Source: Stichopus chloronotus
Lineage: Eukaryota > Echinodermata > Holothuroidea > Aspidochirotida > Stichopodidae
Length of the DNA: 64,000 nt
Assembly: GCA_021234535.1 (NCBI GenBank)
Contig: CM037848.1
Coordinates: 10,182,444-10,246,443 of the forward strand
Reading direction: 5' to 3'
Shown here: piece after piece, positions 61,916 to 64,000 of the stretch
Layout of the letters: every line of letters begins with the position of its first letter
Position numbering within the stretch: position 1 is the stretch's first letter
Position numbers and translations under genes: made by a program
Notes under the pieces: model-generated
Told to the model about the DNA's origin: nothing
Database searches by the model: none
The model's input: the letters and a program-made list of their open reading frames with translations, nothing else

Positions 61916-62691
61916 CACAATCTAACTAGACCATCTAAGTTGACAACCATGAAGATGTCTTCATTAGTTCAACTATTTTAAAAACACATGGTAACCTACA
62001 GTGACACAGTAACAGGGAAAAAAAAAATACAAAACAAGAAAGTTGAATTTCCCAGTCCAGTAGCCTGAAGTTGGAGCCATTAAGTGAATATTATTTACTC
62101 AATTAAATAATTGTTTGGGAAAAGTTAACTAAAGGTGATGTGTAATGTTCTGTAGATTACATTGAAATTATGTGAAATTAGTACAAAGCCGTTTACATCG
62201 AGTACAGACGGATCTAAACATATTAAAAATTACCCTGGATACAAGTTTGCAAAAATGTATGCATGCATATTGACTCTATGATAAGAGTGGGTAGGCTGCT
62301 GGACAAAGAGATCATCACTTAGGTTAATTTCCTCAGGATCAGGGTGTCATTAATAGAAAGAACTTGAAATGTGATAGCTTCCAGCCTTCCAGTAACATAT
62401 GCTCCAATAATTTGATATTGGAAATTTGATGTAGCATATGGTTGGTTGCTGGCTGTGATATGCTTTGAAGATCAGTATCAAGTGACTAGCTGGTCTCGTA
62501 TGATAGCAGCGTTGTTACGTTGGTACAAAGACTGTGAAGAGAAGAAGAGAAATCAAAAGTTGTTTGCATTTGAAAGTGACCATTGAGAAGAGCAATGAAT
62601 GAAAAATTTGGATGTGTACAGCATTTTGGAAGTTGACAACGGCAACTTATGTTAAAACTTTGAAAAGTATCACAAAAAAAATTGCTTGTAC

Positions 62692-62842
62692 CTGCATCTT
62701 GAACAGATGAAGTTAATTGCATCATAAGAATCTCAGGCTTTTTTTTTAAGGTGACGGGCATCGCAGTATCATCTGGACTGAAAATATTGTGTTTGTATCC
62801 ATGTCTGAATTGCATATTTTGAGGATCTGTATTTGTTGCTCC
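62692..62842 (-). CDS. Putative coding exon of an unrecognised gene (downstream of two)
   Basis: Acceptor ATATTTTAG|GGAGC at 62842 and donor GATGCAG|GTACA at 62692; 151 nt. The frame continues in phase 0 from the exon at 62986-63320 across a 143-bp intron, without a stop. It encodes a segment with FRHGYKHNIFSPDDTAMPV and KKKPEILMMQLTSSVQDA. The phase match between two independent open frames is the main support. The next exon was not found; family unknown. Confidence 0.42.
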
Positions 62843-62985
62843 CTAAAATATTATTCGAAGGAAACATTAATTGGCCTTCACTTTTGTGAACCACTGAAAA
62901 TGCATCAATGTAACCTTCAATTTTATAGATCGTGGTAGGCATACATCATGTTACCCAAAGTTGAGGGAATGTAGCCACAACTTAC

Positions 62986-63320
62986 AAGTAAGTGAACAAT
63001 GGAGTTACAGGCAAGGTTGTTGGAAAAAGTTACCCAGTTATTTCTTTTACAATGAGAAAAGAACTTCTCCAGCATTTCTCGCAACCAGCGGACACCGAAC
63101 ATCCTATTTGCAGCACTAACTTTCACAGTGTGACAACGGTGCAATGTCTGTTTTGAGACTTGAACTTGCCTTTGCCATTGACCTATCAGATTTAATTTGT
63201 TCTGATTCAGATCTGCATACCAGACCCCCAATAATCCCTGGAGTGTGTTTGCCCTCTGGCTAAACAAATCTGTATACAGTGGACTGGCAAGACCACGCTC
63301 TGATATTTTCATCCCACCAA
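62986..63320 (-). CDS. Putative coding exon of an unrecognised gene (upstream of two)
   Basis: Open frame bounded by a possible acceptor (TTGGGCAG|TTGG, exon from 63320) and a strong donor (TTACTT|GTAAGT, exon to 62986); 335 nt, ending in phase 0. The translation includes MKISERGLASPLYTDLFSQR, NLIGQWQRQVQ and MFGVRWLREMLEKFFSHCKR: amphipathic helix-like, low in simple sequence. I do not recognise the family. A start at the ATG of 63312 is an alternative to the acceptor. Confidence 0.42.
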
Positions 63321-64000
63321 CTGCCCAATGGGGGTTCAAATTATAAAGAAATCCTACCCGAAGAAATAATGGACTAGTCCTACTTTTCCACTACACAAAA
63401 TGAGAATCTCTAGACTGCACTATTTTCATTGAGCTTTGATTGGATCCTGAATGCTACAAATCTGCTTACCAATTTTCAAATTCTTTTCTTCTGCTCCCCT
63501 AACAATTTGCTCAGTTTGTTTTTTTACAGGTGCTGTAGCTGTGAACAGGTTTTGGGTGACTTTATAGAATAATCCTCACCTTGAAAAAAGCAAGTGCAGG
63601 ATTCATTGAGGGTCACTGTAGTAAAAGAAAGTTTTTCAAGTGGATTTTGTACACAGACACACAGGATCTGTGTTGTAAGGATGACACAGTGCATGAGGAG
63701 CAGAGGTTAGTTAGCTTGTTTCTGCAGGAAGGTCCCATAAGAGGAAGTCTGTTGAATGATAAACGACAGTCCTGTGTGCTGGGTTGGAGTGTAGGGTTTC
63801 TCGGCACATGGAGAAGCAGGCTACCCCTGCCATGAGGCCAAAAGTTCTGCCTTAGTCTCACGAGGAGATTTTTATGCATTTGTGACAAGATTTGGCAAGG
63901 AGACTCTCTTGAAGTCAATCTAGGTTGTCTGGTGTTGTTTTGCATCAGTTGTGTTTTGCTGTATGTGATGTGAATCGAGGGAAATCTTACACTTGATTTC

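Larger units (their letters stand above)
50571..62691. other. Region upstream of ALS2 without a supported gene
   Basis: No coding exon could be supported. Present are a G-run (51640-51650), the long foldback (53404-53604), a C-run (54497-54511), a G-run (57395-57406), a 22-bp tandem array (57631-57696), CCTTGAAA-type repeats (58360-58680) and a 39-bp duplication (61814-61915). The open frame at 56677-57096 (minus) is the longest but has no family motif. Promoters or 5' exons of a neighbouring gene may lie here unseen. Confidence 0.5.

Noticed and set aside
63581..63945. Overlapping open frames of 84 and 110 codons on opposite strands
   Set aside because: They shadow each other, lack motifs, and neither joins in phase to the putative exons at 62692-63320.
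1..64000. CRISPR arrays, bacterial operons, rRNA or tRNA genes
   Set aside because: No regular spacer-repeat structure, no Shine-Dalgarno-linked gene strings, and no tRNA or rRNA signature was noticed on reading; a covariance-model scan was not possible.

Overview
The window is eukaryotic nuclear DNA: AT-rich, long introns with GT-AG borders, dispersed repeats and microsatellites, and no operons. Its one recognisable complete gene is ALS2 (alsin), on the minus strand. The repeat landscape (families carrying TGACCTTTGACCT motifs, CA runs followed by a GGCAAGGAAT tail, TTAA-flanked foldback elements) makes a marine invertebrate deuterostome, perhaps an echinoderm, my best guess. That is inference and not proven by the sequence.

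ALS2 can be assembled by hand from 25 coding exons between 48465 (ATG) and 5087 (TAA). Every exon junction has a GT donor and an AG acceptor, and the reading phase is continuous. The coding exons sum to 4938 nt, i.e. 1645 residues plus stop, close to human alsin (1657). Domain order is the family's: RCC1-like propeller (exons c1-c5), DH (c6-c8), PH (c9-c12), MORN repeats (c12-c16), helical linker (c17-c20) and VPS9 (c21-c25). The ATG exon has an in-frame upstream stop and a 24-residue upstream ORF. A possible non-coding first exon and TATA-like promoter lie near 50.3-50.46 kb.

Layout: 1-5086 is downstream of the ALS2 stop and may hold its 3' UTR and the 3' intergenic region. 5087-48465 is ALS2 with introns full of relics: a BEL/Pao-like gag fragment, a non-LTR retrotransposon 3' end, at least five TTAA-flanked MITE-like elements in three families, a 145-bp tandem array carrying nuclear-receptor DR1 motifs, and an AT-rich degenerate array just upstream in the 5' leader intron. 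50.4-62.6 kb is mostly non-coding but holds two strong foldback (hairpin) elements. 62.69-63.32 kb has two phase-compatible putative exons of an unrecognised minus-strand gene.

Most interesting points: a CxxC-x19-HxC motif inserted in the alsin propeller that seems to be kept in human alsin; two ALS2 splice acceptors sitting next to copies of the same short repeat; an ALS2 donor embedded in a tandem array of identical decoy donors; and a 48-bp-arm hairpin right beside the likely ALS2 promoter.
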